From: Lachnospiraceae bacterium
GTDB lineage: Bacteria > Bacillota > Clostridia > Lachnospirales > Lachnospiraceae
Assembly: GCA_017539565.1 (NCBI GenBank)
Contig: JAFYCS010000036.1
Span: 1 to 64,000 of the forward strand
Length of the DNA stretch: 64,000 nt
Direction of reading: 5' to 3'
The translations under genes were made by a program, and so were the position numbers. The notes below the pieces were generated by a model, which was given only the letters and a program-made list of their open reading frames with translations, was not told where the DNA came from and searched no databases. Positions 8,839 to 17,319 of the stretch are shown here, in pieces; positions within the stretch are counted from its first letter, which is position 1; every line of letters starts with the position of its first letter.

Positions 8839-9659
8839 GATATTATGTGATGACACTCTTCCCGGAGCTTATCGATAAGGGCATGCATACGGGGGTCCTT
8901 TATCGTGCTATGGAGGAAGGGCTGCTTTCTCTTGATTGTTTCCATATCAGGGAATATACTGCCAGTAGGCACAAGCGCGTGGATGATTATACTTACGGCG
9001 GCGGGGCCGGCATGCTTATACAGTGCCAGCCTGTATATGACTGTTATCAGGCGGTTATGGAAACGATAAAGACACGTGCCGCAGCCGAAGGAAAAGAAGC
9101 AGGCAAAAAGCGTGTGATATATCTGACTCCCCAGGGCAGGGTATTTGACCAGGCGCTGGCAGAGGAACTGGCAAAAGAGGATGACCTGATATTCCTCTGC
9201 GGACATTATGAGGGGATAGATGAGCGCGTGCTTGAGGAGATAGTCACCGATAATGTATCGATCGGGGATTATGTGCTGACCGGCGGGGAACTCCCGGCAC
9301 TGGTTATGATGGACAGCATATCCCGTCTTATTCCCGGCGTGCTTAACAATGATGAGTCGGCCACTACGGAGAGCTTTAATGAGGGACTGCTGGAATATCC
9401 ACAGTACACCAGGCCTGAGGAATGGATGGGAAAGAAGGTGCCTGAAGTGCTTTTGTCAGGCGACCATGCAAAGGTGGACAGATGGAGACTTCTCCAGTCG
9501 ATGGAGCGTACAAAAGAGCGCAGGCCGGAGCTGTATGAAATCTATGAGCAGACGCATGCAGAAGAGCTGGCAGCACTCAGGAAGAAGCTGGAGAAGGAAA
9601 GGAAAAGACAGCTGAAAGCAGAGCAGAAAGCTGCGCAGAATGCAGGGGGAAGCACATGA
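8835..9659 (+). CDS. trmD: tRNA (guanine-N1-)-methyltransferase TrmD
   Basis: A 274-residue SPOUT methyltransferase making m1G37 in tRNAs, which prevents +1 frameshifting. The knotted fold shows YVMTLFPELIDKG, DDYTYGGGAGM, LCGHYEGIDERV and IGDYVLTGGELPA. It is somewhat longer than most family members owing to a basic, probably disordered tail after about residue 245. The start overlaps rimM and the stop overlaps the next ABC ATPase start, each by four bases. In B. subtilis rplS follows directly; here three transporter genes come between. Confidence 0.97.
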   Translation: MRYYVMTLFPELIDKGMHTGVLYRAMEEGLLSLDCFHIREYTASRHKRVDDYTYGGGAGMLIQCQPVYDCYQAVMETIKTRAAAEGKEAGKKRVIYLTPQGRVFDQALAEELAKEDDLIFLCGHYEGIDERVLEEIVTDNVSIGDYVLTGGELPALVMMDSISRLIPGVLNNDESATTESFNEGLLEYPQYTRPEEWMGKKVPEVLLSGDHAKVDRWRLLQSMERTKERRPELYEIYEQTHAEELAALRKKLEKERKRQLKAEQKAAQNAGGST

Positions 9660-10447
9660 GAATAGAAGCCAGGGAACTGTGCAAGAGCTTTACACGTCTG
9701 GTAAATGATAAGGATAAAAAGAGCCGCAAAGAGGAGTTCTTTGCGGTGGATCATGTGGATATAGATGCACATGAGGGGGAGATACTGGGAGTGCTGGGGC
9801 CTAACGGTGCCGGTAAGACCACGCTGCTGCGAATGCTGGGGAATCTTCTGGAGCCGGGCAGCGGATATGTGCATATCATAGATGAACAGGGGGAGAGGAT
9901 CACCGATCCCATTAAGATCAAGAGCTGTATAGGCTATCTTTCGGGAAATACGAGGCTGTACGGCAGGCTTTCGGCAAGGGAGCTGATGCATACCATAGGT
10001 GAGATCTACGGTATGGATGATGCGAGCCGCGAAGCGCGCATCGACCAGATAGTCGATGTATTAAAAATGCAGGAATTCGTGGATAACCGTATCGAGCGTC
10101 TTTCCACGGGCCAGACCCAGAGAGCGAACATCGCAAGATGCCTTGTTCATTCGCCGGGTATATATATCTTTGATGAGCCCACTCTGGGGCTCGATATCCT
10201 GAGCAGCGAAGCTATAGTTGAATTCATGAAGAGCGAGAAGACCAAAGGCAGGACGGTGCTTTATTCCACTCATTATATGGAGGAGGCACAGTACCTCTGT
10301 GACCGTGTTATCATGATGTACAAGGGCCGTATCATTGCCAATGATTCACCTTCAGGGCTTATGGAAATGACCGGGACGGATAATCTTCGTGATACCTTCA
10401 GGGCCATCATCAATGAAGGGGAAACGGAGGAAAAAGAGGATGCGTAA
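9656..10447 (+). CDS. natA: ABC transporter ATPase (NatA type)
   Basis: A 263-residue ATPase with Walker A GPNGAGKTT (about residues 48-56), signature LSTGQTQRANIARCL, Walker B YIFDEPTLGLD and H-loop YSTHYMEE. It pairs with the next gene, an ABC-2 type permease fused to a protease domain. NatA/NatB pairs export sodium or toxic compounds; the substrate is not readable here. The start overlaps trmD by four bases and the stop overlaps the permease start by eight, so the pair is co-translated with the ribosome/tRNA cluster. Confidence 0.9.
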   Translation: MRIEARELCKSFTRLVNDKDKKSRKEEFFAVDHVDIDAHEGEILGVLGPNGAGKTTLLRMLGNLLEPGSGYVHIIDEQGERITDPIKIKSCIGYLSGNTRLYGRLSARELMHTIGEIYGMDDASREARIDQIVDVLKMQEFVDNRIERLSTGQTQRANIARCLVHSPGIYIFDEPTLGLDILSSEAIVEFMKSEKTKGRTVLYSTHYMEEAQYLCDRVIMMYKGRIIANDSPSGLMEMTGTDNLRDTFRAIINEGETEEKEDA

Positions 10448-12473
10448 AAAGATCATCTTTTCACTCTATAAAAAGGAAATGCTGGATATCTTAAGGGATA
10501 AGAAGACTATTCTTATGATGATAGTGGTACCCCTTATCCTTTATCCTCTTATTTTTGCCGGCTCGATGTTTCTTGCATCATCCATGCTGACAGCATCGAC
10601 TTCAAAGAGCTACAGGATAGGCTTTGAAAACTTTGCCGATGAACAGACTATGATCGATGCTTTTGATAAGTATAAGGACGGGCATGATTATACCTTTGTT
10701 TATTACCGGCCCGGGACTGATGAAGATGAAGAGGAGAAGCTGAGAAACGGCGATATCGATGCTTATCTGATCGAAAGTGTTTCCGATAATAAGCCCTATT
10801 ATCAGATAGCCTACATGGCGTCAAAGACGGATTCGCAGACGGCGTCTGGTATGATAAAGGATATACTGCAGGATATACAGAACGAAAAGACCGATGCGGC
10901 ACTGAAGGCTGAAGGCCTGGATCCCGATGCGGTATTAAAGCCGATAAGTTATACCTATCTTAATCTGGCTACTGATGAGGAGAATGCAGGGTACTTAGTC
11001 GGTATGGTCGTACCTTTCCTGCTCATAACCAGTATACTGATGGGAGCACTGTATCCGGCTATAGATGCTACGGCAGGTGAGAAAGAGCGTGGTACCCTGG
11101 AGACGCTGCTTACCCTGCCGGTAAAGAATCTGGAACTGATCGTTGCAAAATTTTTCGCTACATCGACGGTTGCAGTGGGCGCAGCATTTTTAAACATCCT
11201 TTCCATGTCGCTGATGGCGGGCTATATGCTGGTGAGTGCAGGCAGTGTAGACGCAACAGCGGATCTGGAGCTGTCATCCTTTATCCCGGCAGTGATCATA
11301 ACCTTCCTTTGCGTGCTTACCTTTGCGATGTTTGCATCGGCGGTATGCCTGTCCGCCTGCATCTTTGCGCGCAGCTTTAAGGAAGCGCAGAACTATACTA
11401 CGCCGGTTATGCTGGTATTCATGGTCTGCGGTATGGCGGGGATGATCCCCCAGCTTACGCTTAATTCGGTGACTGCGCTGATCCCTGTGGTGAACATATC
11501 CCTGCTCATCACCGAGATATTCAGCTTCCGTTTCGAGATATCCCGGATAGCTATGGTGCTTATATCCAACCTGGCCTATACTGCTGTGGCCGTTGTGATA
11601 ATGGGCAGGCTGTTCTCTTCCGAGAGCATATTATTCGGTGATGCGGCCGGCAGCCTGCGTCTCCTGGAGAGCAGGAAGCATATGAAAGACAAGCAGATAC
11701 CGGGTATCGGTGATGTGATAATGCTGTTTGCCATGCTACTGATCGTAGTGCTTTTCGGAGGCGGTATACTTGTGCTCAAAATGGGACTTTGGGGGCTGGT
11801 TGCGGAGCAGGCAATGATATTCGGCCTGACAGTCTTCTATGCATGGTATATCAAGGCTGACAGGACGGTGGTATTCCATCTTCATGCACCGCGGGTTCCG
11901 GCTGTGATCGGCGGCGTGTTAAGCTGGGCAGGCGCATATCTGCTGGTACAGCTGCTGGCCAATCTGGTGACCGTACTGTTCCCGGGGCTGGCATCCAACC
12001 AGAATGCCCAGATGCTCCAGGAGCTGTGGACGGATGCTCCTAAATGGCTTATGATCCTTTCATCGGCCCTTATGCCTGCGATATGTGAGGAGTGGGCATT
12101 CAGGGGATTTATGCTTGGCAGCTTTGAGTTTAAGTTTAAACCCGCGGTGGCCATAGTGCTCACGGGGGTATTTTTTGCACTGTTCCACATGAGCCTTTTG
12201 CAGCTGATCATCATCGCTCCCCTTGGAATACTGTTTTCATATATAGTATGGAAGGAAAGGAGCATATTTATTACGATGATCCTGCACTTCCTTAATAATC
12301 TGACTTCCTTAATACTGGAAGAGTATCAGGAGGAGCTGACAGAGATATTCCCGTTCCTTGCGGGAGAACTCACTGCGGGAGGCGTAGTACTGCTTCTTGT
12401 CATCGGTTCCGTGCTGCTGGCAGCAGGCCTGCTGATAATACACGGGAAAAAGAAGGAGGTAAGCGCCTCCTGA
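10440..12473 (+). CDS. natB: NatB-like ABC permease fused to a CPBP (CAAX) intramembrane protease domain
   Basis: A 677-residue membrane protein. The N-terminal half is an ABC-2 permease with one TM helix, a large extracellular domain (about residues 55-200) and a TM bundle beginning near LVGMVVPFLLITSIL and GEKERGTLETLLTLPV. The C-terminal part carries the CPBP protease motifs EEWAFRGF, FALFHMS and HFLNN, matching the usual Glu-Glu-x3-Arg, His and Asn catalytic set. The ATG at the 8-base overlap with natA is chosen because the longer frame lacks a ribosome site. This fusion is known in Firmicutes; how the protease contributes to export is not established. Confidence 0.88.
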   Translation: MRKKIIFSLYKKEMLDILRDKKTILMMIVVPLILYPLIFAGSMFLASSMLTASTSKSYRIGFENFADEQTMIDAFDKYKDGHDYTFVYYRPGTDEDEEEKLRNGDIDAYLIESVSDNKPYYQIAYMASKTDSQTASGMIKDILQDIQNEKTDAALKAEGLDPDAVLKPISYTYLNLATDEENAGYLVGMVVPFLLITSILMGALYPAIDATAGEKERGTLETLLTLPVKNLELIVAKFFATSTVAVGAAFLNILSMSLMAGYMLVSAGSVDATADLELSSFIPAVIITFLCVLTFAMFASAVCLSACIFARSFKEAQNYTTPVMLVFMVCGMAGMIPQLTLNSVTALIPVVNISLLITEIFSFRFEISRIAMVLISNLAYTAVAVVIMGRLFSSESILFGDAAGSLRLLESRKHMKDKQIPGIGDVIMLFAMLLIVVLFGGGILVLKMGLWGLVAEQAMIFGLTVFYAWYIKADRTVVFHLHAPRVPAVIGGVLSWAGAYLLVQLLANLVTVLFPGLASNQNAQMLQELWTDAPKWLMILSSALMPAICEEWAFRGFMLGSFEFKFKPAVAIVLTGVFFALFHMSLLQLIIIAPLGILFSYIVWKERSIFITMILHFLNNLTSLILEEYQEELTEIFPFLAGELTAGGVVLLLVIGSVLLAAGLLIIHGKKKEVSAS

Positions 12474-12530
12474 TCCGGAGAGATTTATAATTCAAAATTT
12501 GATACAACCCAAGTCAAATAATAAGAAGAG

Positions 12531-12579
12531 AGATCTCGCGGCCGGTGTTAATATTGTTTTCCGGAACGGGATCTTTTTT
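12531..12579 (+). terminator. Terminator after natB
   Basis: AGATCTCGCGGCCGG pairs imperfectly with CCGGAACGGGATCT and is followed by TTTTTTA. It should end the ffh-trmD-natAB transcript. Confidence 0.8.
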
Positions 12580-12596
12580 ATGCGGGAATAACAGTT

Positions 12597-13973
12597 ATGA
12601 AAAATAAGAAAACCATAGTCATAGATGAAAAAACGCCGCTTCTGATGCTGGCGGGGCCGATGTTCCTGGAACTGCTCCTGAACACGATGCTTAATAATGT
12701 GGATATGCTGATGCTCAGCCATTATGATGAGATGGCTGTGGGAGCGGTAGGAAATGCCAATACCATTATGTTCATGATGAACATACTCTTCAATGTTATA
12801 GCGACGGCCACCAGCGTGGTCGTTGCCCAGTATCTCGGGGCAGGGCAGTATGATAAGATGAACATGATCTACACCCTGGCTGTTGCCGTAAACTTTGTCA
12901 TCGGTATGGTACTGAGTGGTACCTTTTGCGCGGCCAATCCGCTGATCATGAACTTTCTCCATGTTTCACCCGAGATGCGGCCGTATTCCATGATATATAT
13001 TTATATCGTAGGAGGAGGCGGCTTTATCACCGCGGTGTTTAATGTAATGCTCCAGATACTGCGGTGCAACGGATATACGAAGATCGGCATGTGGGTAACA
13101 TTTGCGATCAACATCATCAATATCATAGGAAACTATCTCTTCTTATACGGACCGTTAAGCTCCCTTAAGATGGGGGTAGCGGGAGTTGCCATATCCACAG
13201 TTGTGGCCAGGGCGATTGCCGTGACTGCCGTAGTCATATTCTTCTATGCGGCAAAGATCGGAAAGCTGGCATTGCGGTACTTAAGACCTTTTCCGGGGAG
13301 ACTGCTTATCAAGATGATCAAGATAGGCCTTCCTTCTGCCGGAGAGAGCCTGACCTATAATCTATATCAGACAACGCTTCTTTCCTTTGTCAATGCGATG
13401 GGGAATGATTCGGTAAATGCCAGGGCATATTGCAATACGCTGATATCCTTTGCGATGATCTTTTCGAATGCTTCTGCCATGTCGACCCAGATAATAACGG
13501 GGCATCTGGTGGGGGCAGGCAAATCGGAAGAAGCCTATAAGCGTGTGTTCAGGACACTGAGGACCTCACTGCCCATCACGATAGCGCTGGCTTCCGTGAA
13601 TGCGCTGCTATGCAGATACAGCCTGAGGCTGTTTACGGAAAATGCGAATATCATTGCCCTTGGGCAGATGATAATGATCGTTGATATTTTTATCGAGACG
13701 GGACGCTGTCTTAACATGACATTTGTCAGCAGTCTTAAAGCCGCAGGAGCCTATATCTTTCCGCTTGTCATGGGAATACTCTGTAACTGGGGGCTGGGCC
13801 TGACCGCCGGATATACGGTCGGCGTGGCTCTGGGGCTGGGGGTTGCAGGGATATATGCAGGAACAGCTACAGACGAATGTATCCGCGGACTGATCGTTAT
13901 GTATTACTGGTATAAGAAGAAATGGTGGGGGAAATCGGTTGTTGAAAAGAGGGATACTCCGGAAGCCGCTTAA
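12597..13973 (+). CDS. MATE family efflux pump
   Basis: A 458-residue multidrug and toxin extrusion protein with about twelve TM helices in two related halves. Motifs include PMFLELLLNTMLNNVDMLML near the start and the half-repeat KMIKIGLPSAGESLTYNLYQ near residue 240. It probably exchanges cations for drugs or metabolites; the substrate is unknown. No clear ribosome site precedes the ATG, which comes 18 bases after the natB terminator. A possible start further inside would remove part of TM1, so this ATG is kept. Confidence 0.9.
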   Translation: MKNKKTIVIDEKTPLLMLAGPMFLELLLNTMLNNVDMLMLSHYDEMAVGAVGNANTIMFMMNILFNVIATATSVVVAQYLGAGQYDKMNMIYTLAVAVNFVIGMVLSGTFCAANPLIMNFLHVSPEMRPYSMIYIYIVGGGGFITAVFNVMLQILRCNGYTKIGMWVTFAINIINIIGNYLFLYGPLSSLKMGVAGVAISTVVARAIAVTAVVIFFYAAKIGKLALRYLRPFPGRLLIKMIKIGLPSAGESLTYNLYQTTLLSFVNAMGNDSVNARAYCNTLISFAMIFSNASAMSTQIITGHLVGAGKSEEAYKRVFRTLRTSLPITIALASVNALLCRYSLRLFTENANIIALGQMIMIVDIFIETGRCLNMTFVSSLKAAGAYIFPLVMGILCNWGLGLTAGYTVGVALGLGVAGIYAGTATDECIRGLIVMYYWYKKKWWGKSVVEKRDTPEAA

Positions 13974-13989
13974 GTTAAGAAAAAATAAC

Positions 13990-14018
13990 TTGCAATAATC
14001 CCGAGTATGTGCTAAACT
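13990..14018 (+). promoter_or_regulatory. Promoter of rplS with extended -10
   Basis: TTGCAA, a 17-base spacer and TAAACT preceded by TGC (extended -10). The roughly 90-base leader before rplS holds a small hairpin (ACGT-AAGA-ACGT, about 14075-14086). Low-GC Gram-positives often carry an autoregulatory L19 leader here; I cannot confirm the motif by eye. Confidence 0.55.
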
Positions 14019-14113
14019 GTCAAAGTTGCGAAAAGTAAAGAGATGTTCCGCTGGTATAAATGAGCAATTCAGATACGTAAGAACGTCCGATGAAATCACA
14101 GGAGGATTTATAA

Positions 14114-14464
14114 ATGAACGCAGAGATCATCAAAGAACTTGAAAAAGAGCAGCTCAAGAGTGAAGTACCTTCTTTCAATGTAGGTGATACCGTAAAGGTT
14201 CACGGAAAGATAAAGGAAGGTGAGAAGGAACGTATCCAGATCTTCGAGGGTATCGTTACCAAGATCCAGAACGGTGGCGCACGTACTACCTTTACCGTAC
14301 GTAAGACCAGCGGTGGTGTAGGCGTAGATAAGACCTGGCCTCTTCACAGCCCCAATGTTGAGAAGGTGGAAGTTGTTCGCCGCGGTAAGGTCCGCAGAGC
14401 AAGACTTAACTATCTGAAGGGCCGTGTCGGTAAGAAGGCTAAGGTAAAAGAGGTTATTCGCTGA
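14114..14464 (+). CDS. rplS: 50S ribosomal protein L19
   Basis: A 116-residue L19 of normal length at the 30S-50S interface. Recognisable segments are [39 protein letters not shown] and a basic end ([20 protein letters not shown]). AGGAGG precedes the ATG. It is normally next to trmD; here it is a separate unit with its own promoter and terminator after the natAB and MATE insertion. Confidence 0.98.
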   Translation: MNAEIIKELEKEQLKSEVPSFNVGDTVKVHGKIKEGEKERIQIFEGIVTKIQNGGARTTFTVRKTSGGVGVDKTWPLHSPNVEKVEVVRRGKVRRARLNYLKGRVGKKAKVKEVIR

Positions 14465-14515
14465 TAGCGTGTAACACAAAAAAATGCAGGGCACTTGGCC
14501 CGTTTGCGTGAGATT

Positions 14516-14546
14516 AAAGGGGCGGAGTTATCTGCCCCTTTTTATT
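14516..14546 (+). terminator. Terminator after rplS
   Basis: AAGGGGC and GCCCCTT form a 7-bp stem with a ten-base loop, followed by TTTATT. Confidence 0.85.
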
Positions 14547-14573
14547 CGATTCATTACTATTCTGAGGTGAGCC

Positions 14574-15158
14574 ATGGCCCGAAAGAAGGGCTTGACCTTT
14601 TATACAAAAGAGAGGAAAATAAACAAAAAGTATGTGAGTGAGGTTTTGAGCTGGTTGTTCTGGGGCGCACTCATGGTACTTCTGGCGTTTATGTTCGTGT
14701 ATCTTTTCGGCCTGCGAACCAGCATCATAGGGGTATCGATGGAGCCGGATCTCCATAACGGAGAGGAGATACTGATAGACCGTTTTGTATATCTCATACG
14801 CCAGCCTCAGGGATCGGATGTGGTGGTCTTCAGGCCTAACGGTAATGAGAATGCCCATCTGTACGTAAAGCGTATAGTGGGGACACCGGGAGATACGGTG
14901 CTGATACGTGACGGGCTTTTATATATAAACGGAAATATATATGATGAAGCCGGTATATTTGACCGTATAGAGAACGGAGGCATAGCGGAACCGGGGATAA
15001 CACTTGGTGAGGATGAGTACTTTGTGCTGGGTGATAACCGTAACGACAGCGAAGACAGCCGTTCCAGTAATATAGGTATAGTCAACCGCAGTTATATTAT
15101 CGGGCGGGCGTGGTTTCATCTGAAGTATAAGAAAGAGAGCATGGGTTTTATAAAATGA
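14574..15158 (+). CDS. lepB: Signal peptidase I (first copy)
   Basis: A 194-residue type I signal peptidase that removes leader peptides from exported proteins on the outer face of the membrane. One TM helix (about residues 24-46) is followed by the catalytic Ser in GVSMEPDL, the Lys region HLYVKRIVGTPGD and the conserved box GDNRNDSEDSR. GAGGTG precedes the ATG. The stop overlaps rbgA by four bases. A second signal peptidase gene lies just after rbgA. Confidence 0.95.
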   Translation: MARKKGLTFYTKERKINKKYVSEVLSWLFWGALMVLLAFMFVYLFGLRTSIIGVSMEPDLHNGEEILIDRFVYLIRQPQGSDVVVFRPNGNENAHLYVKRIVGTPGDTVLIRDGLLYINGNIYDEAGIFDRIENGGIAEPGITLGEDEYFVLGDNRNDSEDSRSSNIGIVNRSYIIGRAWFHLKYKKESMGFIK

Positions 15159-15994
15159 ATGTGCAATGGTATCCGGGCCACATGACAAAGGCCGTGCGTT
15201 CGATGCAGGAAGATATCAAGCTGGTCGACCTGATCATCGAGCTGCTGGATGCAAGACTGCCCATGTCGAGTCGCAATCCCGATATCAACAGGCTGGGACA
15301 GGGCAAAGCCAGACTGATACTGTTAAATAAGGCTGACCTGGCGGATCCGGCTGAGAATGATAAATGGCTTAAATATTTTAAGGCTTCCGGTGCAGAGGCG
15401 GTGCTTCTAGATTCACGTTCCAGCAGCGGCATGAACGATATCCGTTCGGCTGTAAGGGCTGCCTGCCGTGAGAAGAGGGAGCGTGACGCAAGACGCGGGA
15501 TAAAGAACAGGCCCGTGCGTGCCATGGTGGCAGGTATCCCCAATGTGGGTAAATCCACCTTTATAAACAGTTATGCAAAGAAGGCTGTAGCCAGGACCGG
15601 AAACAAACCGGGCGTGACTAAAGGCAAGCAGTGGATACGCCTGAGCAATGAGCTGGAACTTCTGGATACTCCTGGCATATTGTGGCCAAAGTTTGAGGAT
15701 GAATCTGTGGGACTGCATCTGGCTATGACCGGCAGTATAAATGATGAGATACTTCCTAAAGAAGAGCTGGCTGTGGCGATAGCTTCGCTTATGAAGAGTG
15801 CATATCCGGGCAGGATGAACGAGCGATACGGTGCCGACGAAGAGTGCGGTGATGCACAGCTTCTGGTGGCTGTGGCAGAGCGTATGGGCTGCATAAAAAA
15901 AGGCGGTGAACCTGATACACTCCGGGCGGCATCACTGCTCATAGATGATTTCAGGGCCGGAAGGCTTGGAAGAATAAGCATTGAAAGGGTATAG
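15155..15994 (+). CDS. rbgA: Ribosome biogenesis GTPase RbgA (YlqF)
   Basis: A 279-residue circularly permuted GTPase needed for a late step of 50S assembly. The permuted order is visible: the G4 motif LNKADL (near residue 56) comes before the P-loop GIPNVGKST (near 126) and then the G3 motif DTPG. The start MNVQWYPGHMTKA is the typical N-terminus. It overlaps lepB by four bases and ends five bases before the second signal peptidase start. Confidence 0.97.
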   Translation: MNVQWYPGHMTKAVRSMQEDIKLVDLIIELLDARLPMSSRNPDINRLGQGKARLILLNKADLADPAENDKWLKYFKASGAEAVLLDSRSSSGMNDIRSAVRAACREKRERDARRGIKNRPVRAMVAGIPNVGKSTFINSYAKKAVARTGNKPGVTKGKQWIRLSNELELLDTPGILWPKFEDESVGLHLAMTGSINDEILPKEELAVAIASLMKSAYPGRMNERYGADEECGDAQLLVAVAERMGCIKKGGEPDTLRAASLLIDDFRAGRLGRISIERV

Positions 15995-15998
15995 GGAC

Positions 15999-16634
15999 AT
16001 GAAGGATGAACTGATCGACGAAGAGCTTGAGATCAAGGAGCTCGATGCGGATGCGGATGAAGAAGATGATGAGCTCAAAAAAGCGGCAGCTAAAAAGAAC
16101 AGAACGAGAGCTGTTATAAAGGATATACTCTCAAATTCACTGTTCCTTCTGGTAGTCCTTATAGTAACCCTGCTTCTGGTGAAGTATGTGGGCCAGCGTA
16201 CCGTAGTGGTAGGGCACAGCATGGAACATACCCTCTCCGACGGAGACAGCCTTATAGTTGATAAGATAAGTTACCGCTTCAGGGATCCCAAGCGCTTTGA
16301 AGTTATAGTATTTCCTTTTGAATATAAGGAAGAGACTTATTATATCAAGCGTATCATAGGACTGCCGGGCGAAACGGTACGTATAGACGAGAACGGCGTT
16401 ATCTACATAAACGGTGAGGTGCTGAACGAGTCATACGGAATAGAGACTATACAGGATCCGGGAACGGCGATAAATGAGATAACCCTGGGTGAAGGACAAT
16501 ACTTTGTGATGGGTGATAACCGTAATCATTCCTCGGATTCGCGTACTCCTTCGGTAGGACTGATAGAGAGAAAGAACATAATCGGAAGAGCATGGGTAAG
16601 GATATATCCTTTCAATAAGATGGGAGGCATTTAA
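15999..16634 (+). CDS. lepB: Signal peptidase I (second copy)
   Basis: A 211-residue signal peptidase I with a long acidic cytosolic N-terminus (residues 1-30, Glu/Asp rich), one TM helix, catalytic Ser in GHSMEHTL, Lys in TYYIKRIIGLPGE and box GDNRNHSSDSR. The acidic tail is absent from the first copy, which suggests different placement or partners. The ATG chosen sits nine bases after GAAAGGG; an upstream in-frame TTG within rbgA is less likely. The rnhB GTG start follows the stop directly. Confidence 0.93.
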   Translation: MKDELIDEELEIKELDADADEEDDELKKAAAKKNRTRAVIKDILSNSLFLLVVLIVTLLLVKYVGQRTVVVGHSMEHTLSDGDSLIVDKISYRFRDPKRFEVIVFPFEYKEETYYIKRIIGLPGETVRIDENGVIYINGEVLNESYGIETIQDPGTAINEITLGEGQYFVMGDNRNHSSDSRTPSVGLIERKNIIGRAWVRIYPFNKMGGI

Positions 16635-17306
16635 GTGGCCACTAAGGCGGAAGAAGCACGTATCGAAAGAGAAAGAAAGAAGGCTGAAAAGCTTGAAGCT
16701 GAAAAGAAGCGCATGTACGGAATGTTCACTTATGAAAGGGAACATTCCGGCTGCGCTTTTATCTGCGGTATAGATGAGGTGGGACGCGGCCCCTTTGCGG
16801 GACCTGTTGTGGCAGGCGCCGTGATCCTTCCTAAGGATTGTGATCTGTTATATCTAAATGATTCAAAGAAACTCTCCGAAAAAAAGAGAGAGGAGCTTTT
16901 TGAGGCGATAATGGAAAACGCCGTATCCGTAGGGCTTGGTTTTGTTGATAATGAGCGTATCGATGAAATAAACATACTCAATGCCACATACGAAGCCATG
17001 AGACAGGCAATCTCAAAACTGACGCAGAAGCCCGATATACTTTTAAACGATGCGGTCACCATACCGGGAGTGGATATACCCCAGGTGCCGATAATCAAGG
17101 GGGACGCGAAATCCGCATCCATAGCCGCAGCCAGTATAGTGGCCAAGGTCACAAGGGACAGGTTGATGGTTGAAATGGATGAGAAGTATCCCGGATATGA
17201 CTTTGCATCAAATAAGGGATACGGAACGGCGGCACATATCGAGGGACTTAAGAAGCTGGGCCCCTGCCAGATCCACAGAAGGAGCTTTATAGCCAACTAT
17301 GTATAA
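16635..17306 (+). CDS. rnhB: Ribonuclease HII
   Basis: A 223-residue RNase HII that removes ribonucleotides from DNA and RNA-DNA hybrids. The active-site block CGIDEVGRGPFAGPVVAGA (DE pair) starts near residue 44, and other family blocks are LNDSKKLSEKKREEL, KGDAKSASIAAASIVAKV and NKGYGT. A lysine/glutamate-rich helical extension of about 35 residues precedes the catalytic domain. The GTG start abuts the preceding stop. Position after rbgA matches B. subtilis. Confidence 0.96.
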   Translation: MATKAEEARIERERKKAEKLEAEKKRMYGMFTYEREHSGCAFICGIDEVGRGPFAGPVVAGAVILPKDCDLLYLNDSKKLSEKKREELFEAIMENAVSVGLGFVDNERIDEINILNATYEAMRQAISKLTQKPDILLNDAVTIPGVDIPQVPIIKGDAKSASIAAASIVAKVTRDRLMVEMDEKYPGYDFASNKGYGTAAHIEGLKKLGPCQIHRRSFIANYV

Positions 17307-17319
17307 ACGGTGAGAACAT

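Noticed and set aside
9656-13973. Mobile element carrying natAB and MATE
   Set aside because: No inverted repeats, transposase or direct repeats at the edges, and codon use looks like that of the neighbours.
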